Shown here: piece after piece, positions 43,676-52,354 of the stretch
Layout: every line of letters begins with the position of its first letter
How positions within the stretch are numbered: the stretch's first letter is position 1
Source of the DNA: Paraburkholderia sp. BL25I1N1
Lineage (GTDB): Bacteria; Pseudomonadota; Gammaproteobacteria; Burkholderiales; Burkholderiaceae
Direction of reading: 5' to 3'
Assembly (NCBI RefSeq): GCF_003002025.1
Contig: NZ_PVZB01000034.1
Coordinates: 1 to 64,000, forward strand
Length of the DNA: 64,000 nt
The notes under the pieces: model-generated
The model's input: only the letters and a program-made list of their open reading frames with translations
Told to the model about the DNA's origin: nothing
Database searches by the model: none
Program-made: the position numbers and the translations under genes

Positions 43676-44153
43676 ATCATCCGCAATTCCGTCCAAGGCC
43701 AGCGACGAAATGCTGCTGGTCGCACCGTTCGTGCAGCAGCTCGTTAGGCAGTTGCGCGCGCAGGACACCCACGGCGTGTGGGACGGAAAGACCGACCTGC
43801 AACTGCTCAAGCCGTACATCCACACGCCGGAGGAACGCCGCGCGATTCCGATCATGGGCGACCCCGACCCCGAAACGCTGTGGCGGCTCGATCTTTTCTA
43901 TAGCGCGATTGCGGTGGCGATCGAGCGTGAGACCGGCCACATGGTTTCGCCGATGATGAAGATGAGCCACGAGGGCTTCGGCCGCATGGTTTTGCTCGCG
44001 GGGCGGCTCGTTGTCGTCAACAAGCAGTTGCGCGACGTACACCGGTTCGGCTTCGCTTCGCTGGAGAAGCTCGCCGAGGCGGGCGCAAAGCTTCTCGACG
44101 AAGCGGTCGAGGTGATCCGGACGTACCCCGCCGTCGCACAGTACGGCGCCTGA
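43668..44153 (+). CDS. NifX-associated protein (DUF269)
   Basis: 161 residues with FVQQLVRQLRAQDTHGVWDG and PETLWRLDLFYSAIAVAIER, the DUF269 family that follows nifX in most diazotrophs. Small helical protein of unknown mechanism. It overlaps nifX and lies 23 bases before the CCE_0567-type gene. Confidence 0.92.
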   Translation: MAESSAIPSKASDEMLLVAPFVQQLVRQLRAQDTHGVWDGKTDLQLLKPYIHTPEERRAIPIMGDPDPETLWRLDLFYSAIAVAIERETGHMVSPMMKMSHEGFGRMVLLAGRLVVVNKQLRDVHRFGFASLEKLAEAGAKLLDEAVEVIRTYPAVAQYGA

Positions 44154-44176
44154 AGGAATCGTGAGGGACCGAGACG

Positions 44177-44377
44177 ATGAGCACCGATGCCGATGAACTC
44201 AAGGCGCACCTGAAGAAACTCAACGCGCAAGCGACCCAGGCGAAGTTGGACCTGCACGACCTCTCAGAGGAACTCCCGACCAACTGGGAGAACATTCTCG
44301 CTGTCGCCCAGCGCTGCCATGACGCCCACGCCGCGCTGATGACAGCCCGCACGGCTGCCGCTGCGGCAGCGGCCTGA
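44177..44377 (+). CDS. CCE_0567-family metal-binding helical protein
   Basis: 66 residues: ADELKAHLKKLNAQATQAKL, LHDLSEELPTNWENILAVAQ. Two-helix hairpin protein found between DUF269 and fdxB in many nif operons; structures show metal binding in this family. GAGGGACCGAGACG lies before the ATG. Confidence 0.88.
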   Translation: MSTDADELKAHLKKLNAQATQAKLDLHDLSEELPTNWENILAVAQRCHDAHAALMTARTAAAAAAA

Positions 44378-44402
44378 ACCAGCGAAGCCACGGAGCCACG
44401 TC

Positions 44403-44720
44403 ATGAGCGATACCTTCAGCGTTACGCTGCCGAGCGGCGCCACCTGGACGCCGACCTTCGTCAACAGGCTCGACGAAGAAAAATGCATCGGTTGCGGACG
44501 CTGTTTCCGTGTCTGTCCGCGTGGCGTGCTGCAACTGGTCGGGCTTGACGAGGACGGCGCGCACATCGCGCTGGACGGCGACGGCGACGGCGACGGTGAA
44601 GACGACGAGTACGAGAAGAAGGTGATGACTATCGTGCATCGGGAACTGTGCGTCGGCTGCACCGCGTGCGCGAAGATCTGCCCGAAAAAGTGCTACACGC
44701 ACGCGGCGGCCGTTCTCTGA
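44403..44720 (+). CDS. fdxB: FdxB, nif-specific ferredoxin III
   Basis: 105 residues with two 4Fe-4S motifs, CIGCGRCFRVCPRG and CVGCTACAKICPKKC, separated by an acidic stretch (GDGDGDGEDDEYE). Possible electron donor in FeMo-co synthesis or to nitrogenase. It ends 11 bases before nifQ. Confidence 0.94.
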   Translation: MSDTFSVTLPSGATWTPTFVNRLDEEKCIGCGRCFRVCPRGVLQLVGLDEDGAHIALDGDGDGDGEDDEYEKKVMTIVHRELCVGCTACAKICPKKCYTHAAAVL

Positions 44721-44731
44721 GCGATGCCACG

Positions 44732-45292
44732 ATGAACGCCTATGCAACCCTGATGGCGTGCGCGGTGGATGCGGGTGATCCCACCGTGCTGGCGCTGGCC
44801 GGCGTGCTGTCGAGCGGGTTCGAGCACCACGGCGTTGATGTGCTGCCGATGCCCGGACTGGACGCCGACCAGACGCGCCGGATGCTCGCGCGCTGGTTCC
44901 CGGGTGCCGGGCCGGCGCTCGGTCTTACGTACGTCTTGTCGCCCGCCACGATGCCGCGTGACGACGAACTCGAAGATCTGGTGGCGTTGCTCAATCACCA
45001 TGCCGATCCGCGCGCCGGCCCGGCAGACGAGGCGAACTGCGTGGCCCATGCCTTGGCCTGCGCGAGCCTCGGGCAAAACCACCTTTGGCAAGACCTGCTT
45101 CTGCCGTCGCGGCGCGAGCTGTCCGCGTTGATTAGCCGTTGGTTTCCGCGGCTGGCCGCGAAGAATACGCATGACATGAAGTGGAAGAAGTTCTTCTACA
45201 AGCAACTGTGCGAGCGCGAGGGCCTGTTCATCTGCAAGGCGCCGAGTTGTGGCGTCTGTTCGGATCATGCGCTTTGCTTTGGAGCGGAGTAG
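44732..45292 (+). CDS. nifQ: NifQ, molybdenum donor for FeMo-co
   Basis: 186 residues from the ATG at 44732. The C-terminal cysteine motif CKAPSCGVCSDHALCF (C-X4-C-X2-C-X5-C) is the NifQ signature, preceded by NTHDMKWKKFFYKQLCEREG. NifQ carries a Mo-Fe-S cluster to NifEN. Last recognised gene of the nifE operon. Confidence 0.95.
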   Translation: MNAYATLMACAVDAGDPTVLALAGVLSSGFEHHGVDVLPMPGLDADQTRRMLARWFPGAGPALGLTYVLSPATMPRDDELEDLVALLNHHADPRAGPADEANCVAHALACASLGQNHLWQDLLLPSRRELSALISRWFPRLAAKNTHDMKWKKFFYKQLCEREGLFICKAPSCGVCSDHALCFGAE

Positions 45293-45461
45293 GCAAAAAT
45301 GCCCGGCTCGCGCCCCCCGTTGAGCAGGTGCGTCGCCGGTCCGCTTTGCCAGGCTTCTTCGGTAGATTCACAGTGAGAGGGCGCAGGACTTGCTTAAGCA
45401 TGCTCATCGTTATCTATTCAGGCATTCAACCGAGAAATCGAACCACAAACCTTACACATCT

Positions 45462-45923
45462 ATGGATTCGTTCCGACCTGCTGCGTCCCCGGGGCCCCGC
45501 CCTCGCTGTACGCCCTGCACCCGGGTCTGCTGCCTGACGCTGCAATGGCCCGTTGCGCAGTCGCAGCAGCAAGGGCAGCGCGCCCGAGCCTTGCCGCCCG
45601 CCTGCGTGCCCGCGCTGCCGCAATCGCTGCACCGGTTACTCGCGATCTGCGACGAAGCGGGGTTGCGCGATCTGGCGCTGTACCACTTGCAGCGGCTCAG
45701 GCTTATGCCGCTGTTTGCACGCCTCGATCACCGCTTCGATTGTGTCGCGTCGCGGGTGGCCGACTTCGTGGGCTGGGCGGAGCCGCTGTCCGAGCATCGG
45801 CTGGCGCCGCACGCTCGTCATGCCGGCCGGACGCGCTACACGTACGACACGGTGCGTAGCTGGTTTCTCACCCCGGCAGCGGGCGAACGGCTTGCGGGCC
45901 ATGCCACGAGGCGCTCGCCATGA
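45462..45923 (+). CDS. hypothetical protein coupled to a DUF2325 gene
   Basis: 153 residues from an ATG at 45462 (no strong ribosome site; TTG at 45390 possible). The N-terminus is cysteine-rich (RCTPCTRVCC); the rest is helical: LPQSLHRLLAICDEAGLRDL, ALYHLQRLRLMPLFARLDHR, TRYTYDTVRSWFLTP. Its TGA overlaps the next ATG (ATGA), which supports it being real. I do not recognise the family. Confidence 0.55.
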   Translation: MDSFRPAASPGPRPRCTPCTRVCCLTLQWPVAQSQQQGQRARALPPACVPALPQSLHRLLAICDEAGLRDLALYHLQRLRLMPLFARLDHRFDCVASRVADFVGWAEPLSEHRLAPHARHAGRTRYTYDTVRSWFLTPAAGERLAGHATRRSP

Positions 45924-46480
45924 GACCCATGCCGCCTGCCGTTGCCGTAACGGTGCAATCCGAAGCGCAGCCCGTCATGAATCAGAACCGCGGCGCATGC
46001 CTTCCCGAAAGCAGTGCGAGCCTGTCGCTGGAGCGCGCGCGGGCACATGTCGCGACCCTGCAGCGCGAGTTGTTCGCGGTTGAGCAGGCGCTGCTCGACG
46101 GCCGCGCATTGACGCGCGCATTGAGCGGGCGTCGATGGGTTTATGTAGGCGGGCGGCCAAGCATCAACGCCGTGCTGCGTGCGCTGGTGGAAGCGGCCGG
46201 AGGCGAGTTCGTTCATCACACCGGGACCATCGACGACGATGGCCGTGCCGAAGGCTTCGCGGCTTTGCTGTCAGGCGCCTACCGGGTGCTGTGCCCATTG
46301 GATCTGATCGACCCGGACTCGCTGGTCGCGCTGCGGCGGTTGTGCGCGCGTCACCGCGCGCCGTGGTCCGCTTTGCGTTCGTCGAGCGTGACGAGCTTCA
46401 TTGCGGGCGTGTTGCGGGCTCGGCCTGCCCAGCCGCACGGCGTGGTCGCAGCGTCGCGCTTCTGCCTGAGGCATGGCTGA
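45920..46480 (+). CDS. DUF2325-domain protein
   Basis: 186 residues. The C-terminal half has the DUF2325 Rossmann-like domain: WVYVGGRPSINAVLRALVEA, GGEFVHHTGTIDDDGRAEGF, YRVLCPLDLIDPDSLVALRR, PWSALRSSSVTSFIAGV. The N-terminal part is a helical region (LSLERARAHVATLQREL). Such proteins occur in nif and iron-related loci; function unknown. Confidence 0.75.
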   Translation: MRPMPPAVAVTVQSEAQPVMNQNRGACLPESSASLSLERARAHVATLQRELFAVEQALLDGRALTRALSGRRWVYVGGRPSINAVLRALVEAAGGEFVHHTGTIDDDGRAEGFAALLSGAYRVLCPLDLIDPDSLVALRRLCARHRAPWSALRSSSVTSFIAGVLRARPAQPHGVVAASRFCLRHG

Positions 46481-46558
46481 CGTCGTCATGACTTTACATA
46501 GCGCGAGATGTGGGCGCAAAACTGCCTTTGACGTGGTCTTTCCACGAGAGGGCCGGCC

Positions 46559-46800
46559 ATGTCGGACTCCGCACAACGCTACGGCCTTTTCCTCAACGTC
46601 GAGAACCCCGACGGCGACGCGCGATGCGCCTGACGCAAACCGTTCGTAATGCGCCTGCCGCCCAGACGTTCGGCTACCACGAGGTGTGGCTCGCCGAGCA
46701 TAACTACAGGTCGTACGCGAACAGCAGCGCGCTGGCGCTGCTGTTCGGCCACATCGCGACTCGCTTCCGTTGCATATCGGGCTGCGGGGATATTGTCGGC
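46559..46800 (+). pseudogene. luciferase-like flavin monooxygenase, N-terminal fragment
   Basis: The ATG at 46559 opens MSDSAQRYGLFLNVENPDGD and soon hits a stop; the neighbouring frame continues QTVRNAPAAQTFGYHEVWLA then EHNYRSYANSSALALLFGHI, the start of an LLM-class oxidoreductase. Frameshifted and cut before residue 80. Confidence 0.7.
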
Positions 46801-46886
46801 GCATAAGGCGCGTGCGCGGATGCACGAAGCGTTCGCGTTGATATGACATGGTGATTTCCCACTCATTCGTACTGGCCATCGCAGCA

Positions 46887-47675
46887 TTAAGACATGAGGC
46901 GTCGACGTAACAGCGCGACTGACAGGAAGAACGGCAACACCGTGCAAATGCAGAGAGCGCCAATATGCAGGGCAGCATAGCTCACCGGGCGTCCGAGCAT
47001 CGGGGGACGGATAAGGTCGACGGAATGTGCCAGCGGTAAGAAGCGCGCTACGTCGCAAAAAACGGCAGGTAGCTTACTGATCGGGAAGATCACGCCGCTC
47101 AGGAGCACCATGGGCGTGAGGACGAGCGTTTGATAGAACACGAAGTAATCGTGACTGGGTGCAAGCGCCGCGAGGATCATCGCCAGACTCGCGAAGGCGA
47201 GGCCGGTCAGGGCGATGGCAGGCGATGCGTAGAGAATGGATGACCACGCGGCATAACCCAGCACGGTGGCTACCACCATGACGGCAATGCCGGCAAAAAA
47301 GGCCCTGGTGGCGGCCCATGCCAGTTCACCGAGAACGATATCGCCGAGCGTGAGCTGTGTACAGAGGATCGCTTCCCACATGCGCTGAACATGCATGCGA
47401 GAGAAAGCTGCGTAAATCGTTTCGAAGGTCGCGGAGGTCATTGAGCTCGTCGCGACCATACCCGCCGCGAGAAACGCGATATAAGATGCGCCATCGACGC
47501 GACCTACCATTATCCCGAAACCAAAGCCGAGGCCGAACAGATAAATCATAGGATCGGCAAGGTTACCGAGAATCGAGGCAAACGCGACTTTTTTCCATGC
47601 CAGATAGTTGTGACGCCACACTGCAACCCAGTTCCACACGTTCGCGGGCAGGGTTGCTGCATAAAAGTCTCTCAT
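46887..47675 (-). CDS. nodJ: NodJ, Nod-factor ABC exporter permease
   Basis: 262 residues, about six membrane helices: ILGNLADPMIYLFGLGFGFG, IAFLAAGMVATSSMTSATFE, LVLTPMVLLSGVIFPISKLP. NodIJ exports lipochitin oligosaccharides. It starts three bases after nodI and is the last nod gene on this strand; nodH, nodA, nodS and nodU, which follow in related bacteria, are not here. Confidence 0.96.
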   Translation of the reverse strand: MRDFYAATLPANVWNWVAVWRHNYLAWKKVAFASILGNLADPMIYLFGLGFGFGIMVGRVDGASYIAFLAAGMVATSSMTSATFETIYAAFSRMHVQRMWEAILCTQLTLGDIVLGELAWAATRAFFAGIAVMVVATVLGYAAWSSILYASPAIALTGLAFASLAMILAALAPSHDYFVFYQTLVLTPMVLLSGVIFPISKLPAVFCDVARFLPLAHSVDLIRPPMLGRPVSYAALHIGALCICTVLPFFLSVALLRRRLMS

Positions 47676-47678
47676 CGT

Positions 47679-48593
47679 TCACTCCTTTATCCCGCGCTTG
47701 GTTAACTGCAAAAAGGCATCCTCGAGGTTTGCTGGACGCTGTAAAAGGCGCAGCGCCGTGCGCCCGCGCAACTGTATGCACACCCGTTCCGGATCGGACA
47801 CATAGCAGAAAAGGGCCTCCCCACTAACCTCGATACGCTGCGCGTGCGGCGCGATCAACGTGCGCAGCTCATGCGGATTGCCGCCGTGGATCTCGACCAC
47901 GTGGCTCCCGATCTGTTCTGCGATCAGCGCGCGAGGCCCGCCTTCGGCGATCTTTCGCCCCTCCTCCAGCACACACAGTCGGTCGCACAGCCGCTCGGCC
48001 TCTTCCATGAGATGGGTGGTCAAGAGGATCGTCTTGCCGCGCGCCAACAGTGAACGCAGGCTTTCCCAGATCAGGTGGCGCGCATGAGGGTCGAGACCTG
48101 TTGTAGGCTCGTCCATGACCAACAACTGTGGATCGTTGATCAGCGCGCGTGCCAGCATTAGCCGCCGCTTCATGCCGCCGGATAGTTCGGTGACGCGCGC
48201 ATCGACCTTGCTTTCGAGGCGGGCGAATTCGAGCAGCGACGGCACGATCGCTTCAATTTCACGTGTGCTCATGCCGAAGTAGCGGCCAAACACCAGAAGG
48301 TTCTCGCGCACGGTGAACCCGGGCTCGAGGTTGTCGAATTGTGGCACCACGCCAATGCGCATACGTGCCGAGCGAGCGCGCGCCGGCACTGGCTCCCCGA
48401 GCACGATGATCTTGCCTGCGTCGGGCGGCACCATGCCGAGCACCATACGCACCGTCGTGCTCTTGCCCGCGCCATTTGGCCCTAGCAGACCGAAACACTC
48501 TCCAGGCGCGACGCTGAACGACAATCCGTCGACTACGATCTTGTCGCCATATGACTTCCTTACGCTGGCGAAGCTGATTGCTGCTTTGGACAT
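47679..48593 (-). CDS. nodI: NodI, Nod-factor ABC exporter ATPase
   Basis: 304 residues. Walker A GLLGPNGAGKSTTVRM, signature VTELSGGMKRRLMLARAL, Walker B LLVMDEPTTGLDPHARHL, H-loop LLTTHLMEEAERL. Works with NodJ at the inner membrane. Separated from nodC by 273 bases that show no gene. Confidence 0.96.
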   Translation of the reverse strand: MSKAAISFASVRKSYGDKIVVDGLSFSVAPGECFGLLGPNGAGKSTTVRMVLGMVPPDAGKIIVLGEPVPARARSARMRIGVVPQFDNLEPGFTVRENLLVFGRYFGMSTREIEAIVPSLLEFARLESKVDARVTELSGGMKRRLMLARALINDPQLLVMDEPTTGLDPHARHLIWESLRSLLARGKTILLTTHLMEEAERLCDRLCVLEEGRKIAEGGPRALIAEQIGSHVVEIHGGNPHELRTLIAPHAQRIEVSGEALFCYVSDPERVCIQLRGRTALRLLQRPANLEDAFLQLTKRGIKE

Positions 48594-48866
48594 GGGGATA
48601 AGAAGGAAAATTACGCGCTCGTCTTAGAGAAAAAGAAGCCGTTCTGCTGCCGCGGCCCGATTGAAAACGCCCTGGCCGATAGAAGATCGTCGCTTGCCAT
48701 GCGGAAGAGTTACTGACAATGGAGTACTAGGATTCCGGTGAATGCACTCGCGTTGGGAAGACGGCAATTGAGCCATTGCGTGAGACGATCGCACTCAAGC
48801 GGACGACTGCCGACGGTGAGCGATTCTGGGGTGGCGCAATATTCGAGATCCTATATGTCCGGTTAA
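48594..48866. other. gap between nodI and nodC
   Basis: No gene, nod box or terminator that I can support lies in these 273 bases, although the flanking genes are normally close together. A short plus-strand frame here has no ribosome site. Confidence 0.3.
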
Positions 48867-50225
48867 CTAATTGCCATCGGATGCTTCGTCAAAAGTTGCT
48901 AATGTTGAAGACTCACACGCGTGATCCGGTCGACGGTGCGGAGTCGCAGCGCTTGACGCTGAAGTCACGTTCGGCTTTGTAACCGGATCCGGAGTCTCGA
49001 GCTGTTTTTCTCGAACGTTCGATACGTTGCCTGCAGAGCCACGGGACAGCCAATCGCTATTGCTCAATGTGCACAGCGCATAGGCTTTCAGCGGGAGCAA
49101 GAGAAAGAGGTTAATAGGTGTGTGAAGAGAAAAGCCAAGAAATCGAATCTGGCGAGCGCGAACCGATGCCACGCTACAGCGGATCATGGTCAATGATGCG
49201 ATTATCAGGGCAGTCCACCACGGCACTGTCGCTGTCAATGCGAGCTGCGCGAGCCCCGCTAGGACCGAAAAGGCGAGAAATAGCGAGCCCAGATTCAGTC
49301 CGATCACGTCCAGCGTAAGGTAGCGATCGAGACAGGGCAGCAGGCGCAGCGAAAGCAACGTGTCCCGATAAGTACTGCGCGCCCAGCGCAGTTGTTGGCG
49401 CAGATACGCCCCCAGTCTGTCCGGAACGACTGTCGCCGCAATGGCGTCCGGAACGTACTCGGTCCGATAACCTGCGGTCAGCATGAGAATTGTGAGATGG
49501 CGGTCCTCGCCGAAGTCGCTCCGCTTCCCGCGAAAAAATTGTGTCTCGTACTGGTCTAATAGCAAAAGAAGCACGGACCGTCGGTATATGGTACATGGAC
49601 CGCAGCAACACATAACGGCGCCGAAGCGAGCCTGGGCCGCGCGTTCTTCGTTGCAAGCCAACCAGTACTCCATATCGATCAGGCGGGTCAGCCAGGTGTC
49701 GCTCCGGTTGCTGGCCGTCAACTGCCCCATGGCGGCGCCTATCGTCCTATCTCGCATTGTCAATACAAGCTTCTTGACGACATCGGGTGCCAGCGTCGTG
49801 TCCGAGTCGACGTTGAGTACCAGTTCCCCGGATGAAGAGCGTATCGCGGCGATCTGTGCCTTGCGCTTTCCCATATTTTGGGGAAGCGCAATGAAGTTGA
49901 ATCTCGGGTCGCGCGTGTACGCATCGTATACCGGCCTCACGGCGTCGAGATTGCCAGAGCCGTCGTCGACCACATAGACCCGCAGTTTTCCGGCGTAGTC
50001 CTGGTTTGCAATGGACTCCAGGCACGCCGAGAGCGTGCTCGGTCGCTCGTTAAAGCACGGCACGATGACGTCCACGTCCGGCAGAAAGTTGGAGTCGGCG
50101 GCATTGGGCGACTTCGCCGGACCACTCGTCGGTAGGCCATGGAGGGCCTGTGCGCTTTTGTAAACAGTCGAGAGTAGTGTATACAACAAAACTGCGGCAG
50201 TGTTGATTGTGGCAATGGCATTCAT
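48867..50225 (-). CDS. nodC: NodC, chitooligosaccharide synthase
   Basis: 452 residues. Family-2 glycosyltransferase with membrane helices at both ends: DVDVIVPCFNERPSTLSACL, VVDDGSGN, LNVDSDTTLAPDVVKKLVLT, GEDRHLTILML and the QLRWARSTYRD (QXXRW) motif. Polymerises GlcNAc for the Nod factor. Overlaps nodB by four bases (ATGA). Confidence 0.97.
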   Translation of the reverse strand: MNAIATINTAAVLLYTLLSTVYKSAQALHGLPTSGPAKSPNAADSNFLPDVDVIVPCFNERPSTLSACLESIANQDYAGKLRVYVVDDGSGNLDAVRPVYDAYTRDPRFNFIALPQNMGKRKAQIAAIRSSSGELVLNVDSDTTLAPDVVKKLVLTMRDRTIGAAMGQLTASNRSDTWLTRLIDMEYWLACNEERAAQARFGAVMCCCGPCTIYRRSVLLLLLDQYETQFFRGKRSDFGEDRHLTILMLTAGYRTEYVPDAIAATVVPDRLGAYLRQQLRWARSTYRDTLLSLRLLPCLDRYLTLDVIGLNLGSLFLAFSVLAGLAQLALTATVPWWTALIIASLTMIRCSVASVRARQIRFLGFSLHTPINLFLLLPLKAYALCTLSNSDWLSRGSAGNVSNVREKQLETPDPVTKPNVTSASSAATPHRRPDHACESSTLATFDEASDGN

Positions 50226-50899
50226 AGATGTCGGTTTGGCCAGTGTGGTTGGGGTAGCGAGCTGATTACAAATCCGCAGTCATGCAGTTCTGGAATCAGG
50301 CGGGAAAGCGCCATGAGGGTCTGGTCGCGCAGCCCAGCATGACAGCACCGTCCTGACTCGCCGGGAGGACATCCGTCGTGCAAGAGCACAATTGCGCCAG
50401 GCCGGACAGAGGCCAGCACTGCGCTGACAATCGCATCGACGCCGGGGCGAGACCAGTCACGCGGGTCGACCGACCAGTCAAGAGCCGCCAGCCCCGCCTT
50501 TGCCGTTTCAACGACCACTTCGTCCGTCCATATTCCGTAAGGGGCACGCATATGCCGAACTGTGGCCTGGGGACACGCCATCCGGATGATCCTGTTCGCG
50601 TCCAATATTTCGCGTCGTACTTCATCAGGTTCGCATCCAGACAAATCCGGATGAGTCATCGTGTGATTGGCAATCTCGTGTCCGTCCGCGATCATTCGCT
50701 GGATCAGCTTCGGGTGGTCCTCTACGTACGCACCGATGACGCAGAACGTTGCTGGCACCCGGTGTTCTGCCAGCACATCGAGGACGTCCGGTGTGCAAAG
50801 TGGATTAGGGCCGTCGTCAAACGTCAAGTAGACGTCGCGACGTCCGGCGCGATCGTGGCACTCGTCGCGCGCCTCGGATACGCAATCGAGGACCTTCAC
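50222..50899 (-). CDS. nodB: NodB, chitooligosaccharide deacetylase
   Basis: 225 residues, polysaccharide deacetylase fold: VYLTFDDGPNPLCTPDVLDV, HEIANHTMTHPDLSG (metal-binding HXXXH), MRAPYGIWTDEV, DWSVDPRDWSRPG, VLLHDG. Removes the terminal N-acetyl group so that NodA can add the acyl chain. First gene of nodB-C-I-J; about 255 bases separate it from the nod box. Confidence 0.96.
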   Translation of the reverse strand: MKVLDCVSEARDECHDRAGRRDVYLTFDDGPNPLCTPDVLDVLAEHRVPATFCVIGAYVEDHPKLIQRMIADGHEIANHTMTHPDLSGCEPDEVRREILDANRIIRMACPQATVRHMRAPYGIWTDEVVVETAKAGLAALDWSVDPRDWSRPGVDAIVSAVLASVRPGAIVLLHDGCPPGESGRCCHAGLRDQTLMALSRLIPELHDCGFVISSLPQPHWPNRHL

Positions 50900-51153
50900 A
50901 GATCTGGCCCGTTTCGTTCAATTATCGAGCCAGTAGGCGGCTCCACGGTCGATCGTCCCATCCGGAAGGCCGCGACGGGCACGGTTTCGGTAAGCTTAGG
51001 TGGCGTGTCGAGAGATACATCCGAAAGTGTGGGCATCATGGAGACATACCTAAATCTGTCGTACTACTTAGGTTTATAAATATGAAGTATTCGATCAATC
51101 AACTTCGATTTCCATTTCCGCGACGACGGGTTTCACTGTGCAACACACCAATT

Positions 51154-51200
51154 GATTTGTAAAATCGATTGTGTTTATACCTTTCATCTATAACGTGGAT
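51154..51200 (-). promoter_or_regulatory. nod box of the nodBCIJ operon
   Basis: On the minus strand it begins ATCCACGTTATAGATG and has the core ACAATCGATTTTACAAAT, a good fit to the NodD-binding consensus. It points to nodB. The leader of roughly 250 bases contains no nodA. Confidence 0.85.
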
Positions 51201-51242
51201 ACGTTGAGAAATGCGTTTTACAGTAAGTGGATGAAATGGATG

Positions 51243-51647
51243 TTAGATCTTGCCCAACCCAAATGATCGTTGGGCGTGTGTGCAGTTCGCGATGACCGTC
51301 CCGACGGTGTCGGACAGAATCGCGCAGATGGTAGCCAAACGATATCTGAAACCCGTCGAGAAGCCGGTGTTTCAGTAGGATGGCTAAGGATATCGTCCTG
51401 GCCGGTCGGCGCATTAAGCACTTTCGGCTGCACGGCAGCGATGCTGGCGTTACGCTTGGGTGCTCGATCTCGACATCGAGGGGTTCTTGACCATGTTGAT
51501 CACGAACTCATGATGGAAGCGGTGCGGCAGCATGCTCGTTGCACATGGGTGGAGCTGTACGTGGAACGCTGGTTTAAGGCGCCAGTGATGAGGGGGCAGG
51601 AAATGGTGTCGCGGACGCAGGGCACGCCGCAAGGTGGTGTCGTCACG
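51243..51647 (+). pseudogene. group II intron reverse transcriptase, 5' part
   Basis: Frames give TVPTVSDRIAQMVAKRYL, then VLDLDIEGFL, DHVDHELMMEAVRQHARC and VSRTQGTPQGGVVTP, the RT palm region of a group II intron protein, with at least two frameshifts. The intron 5' end and N-terminus are missing. The frame is cut at 51648 by the recombinase element. Confidence 0.75.
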
Positions 51648-51750
51648 CCATGGACGCAAAAGATAACTTTGAGTTTGAGCGGCAGATTCCGCTGTGCCGG
51701 TCCGATTCAGTCCTTGATTTGCGTCACAAGAAGTAATATAAAAATGTCAT

Positions 51751-52086
51751 ATGTCGCGCTCAACTCTCTCCGAAAGGGCTCAGCGTTTGAATGCCGCCTT
51801 TCATCTGCTTGCCGATGGTCGCAGCCTCAACGAGGCCGCCGAAGCCATGGCCGAGCAGCATATGATTTCGCGGCGCCAGGCCTACCGTTACCTGCAGGAG
51901 GCGCAGCACCTGTCGTCTCCAGTGGCCGTGGCCGTGGCCGAGCCCACCATTCCCATCACGCTCAAGGTTCCTGCGGCCGTTGCTGTCACATTGCGGGCAT
52001 ATGCGCAGGCCAATGATTTAACGATGGGCGAAACGCTCACGCGTGCTGTCTGTGCTTTGCTAACGACGGCAGGCGGGCGTGGCTGA
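51751..52086 (+). CDS. HTH accessory protein of the recombinase element
   Basis: 111 residues. LNAAFHLLADGRSLNEAAEA and HMISRRQAYRYLQEAQHL suggest a helix-turn-helix; the C-terminal half (ITLKVPAAVAVTLRAYAQAN) looks like a ribbon-helix-helix-like segment. Located between the left repeat and the recombinase; probably a regulator or accessory DNA-binding protein. Confidence 0.65.
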   Translation: MSRSTLSERAQRLNAAFHLLADGRSLNEAAEAMAEQHMISRRQAYRYLQEAQHLSSPVAVAVAEPTIPITLKVPAAVAVTLRAYAQANDLTMGETLTRAVCALLTTAGGRG

Positions 52087-52354
52087 TCGACGTCCACGCA
52101 GTCGGCACGTTGACCTGGAATATACGTTTGACCGCCTGCTGGCAAGGAAGCTCGAGCAGGCCTATGACATCCTGGTGCCGGATCGTGTGCGCCGCACTGG
52201 CGAGCAAACTGGACTGAGTGGAGAAACTGATGAAGGTTGCCGCGATCTACGCCCGGGTGTCGTCCGATCAACAGAAGGAGGAGAAGACCATCGCCAGTCA
52301 GACGGCGGCGCTGGTGGAGTTTGCCCGAAGCGAAGGCTACAGCGTTCCGGATGA
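52079..52354 (+). CDS. small ORF preceding the recombinase
   Basis: Starts at a GTG overlapping the HTH gene: LEYTFDRLLARKLEQAYDIL, VPDRVRRTGEQTGLSGE looks genuine. The remaining 35 codons overlap the recombinase start in another frame and are not convincing, so the functional product may be shorter or altered by a frameshift. Confidence 0.4.
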   Translation: MADRRPRSRHVDLEYTFDRLLARKLEQAYDILVPDRVRRTGEQTGLSGETDEGCRDLRPGVVRSTEGGEDHRQSDGGAGGVCPKRRLQRSG

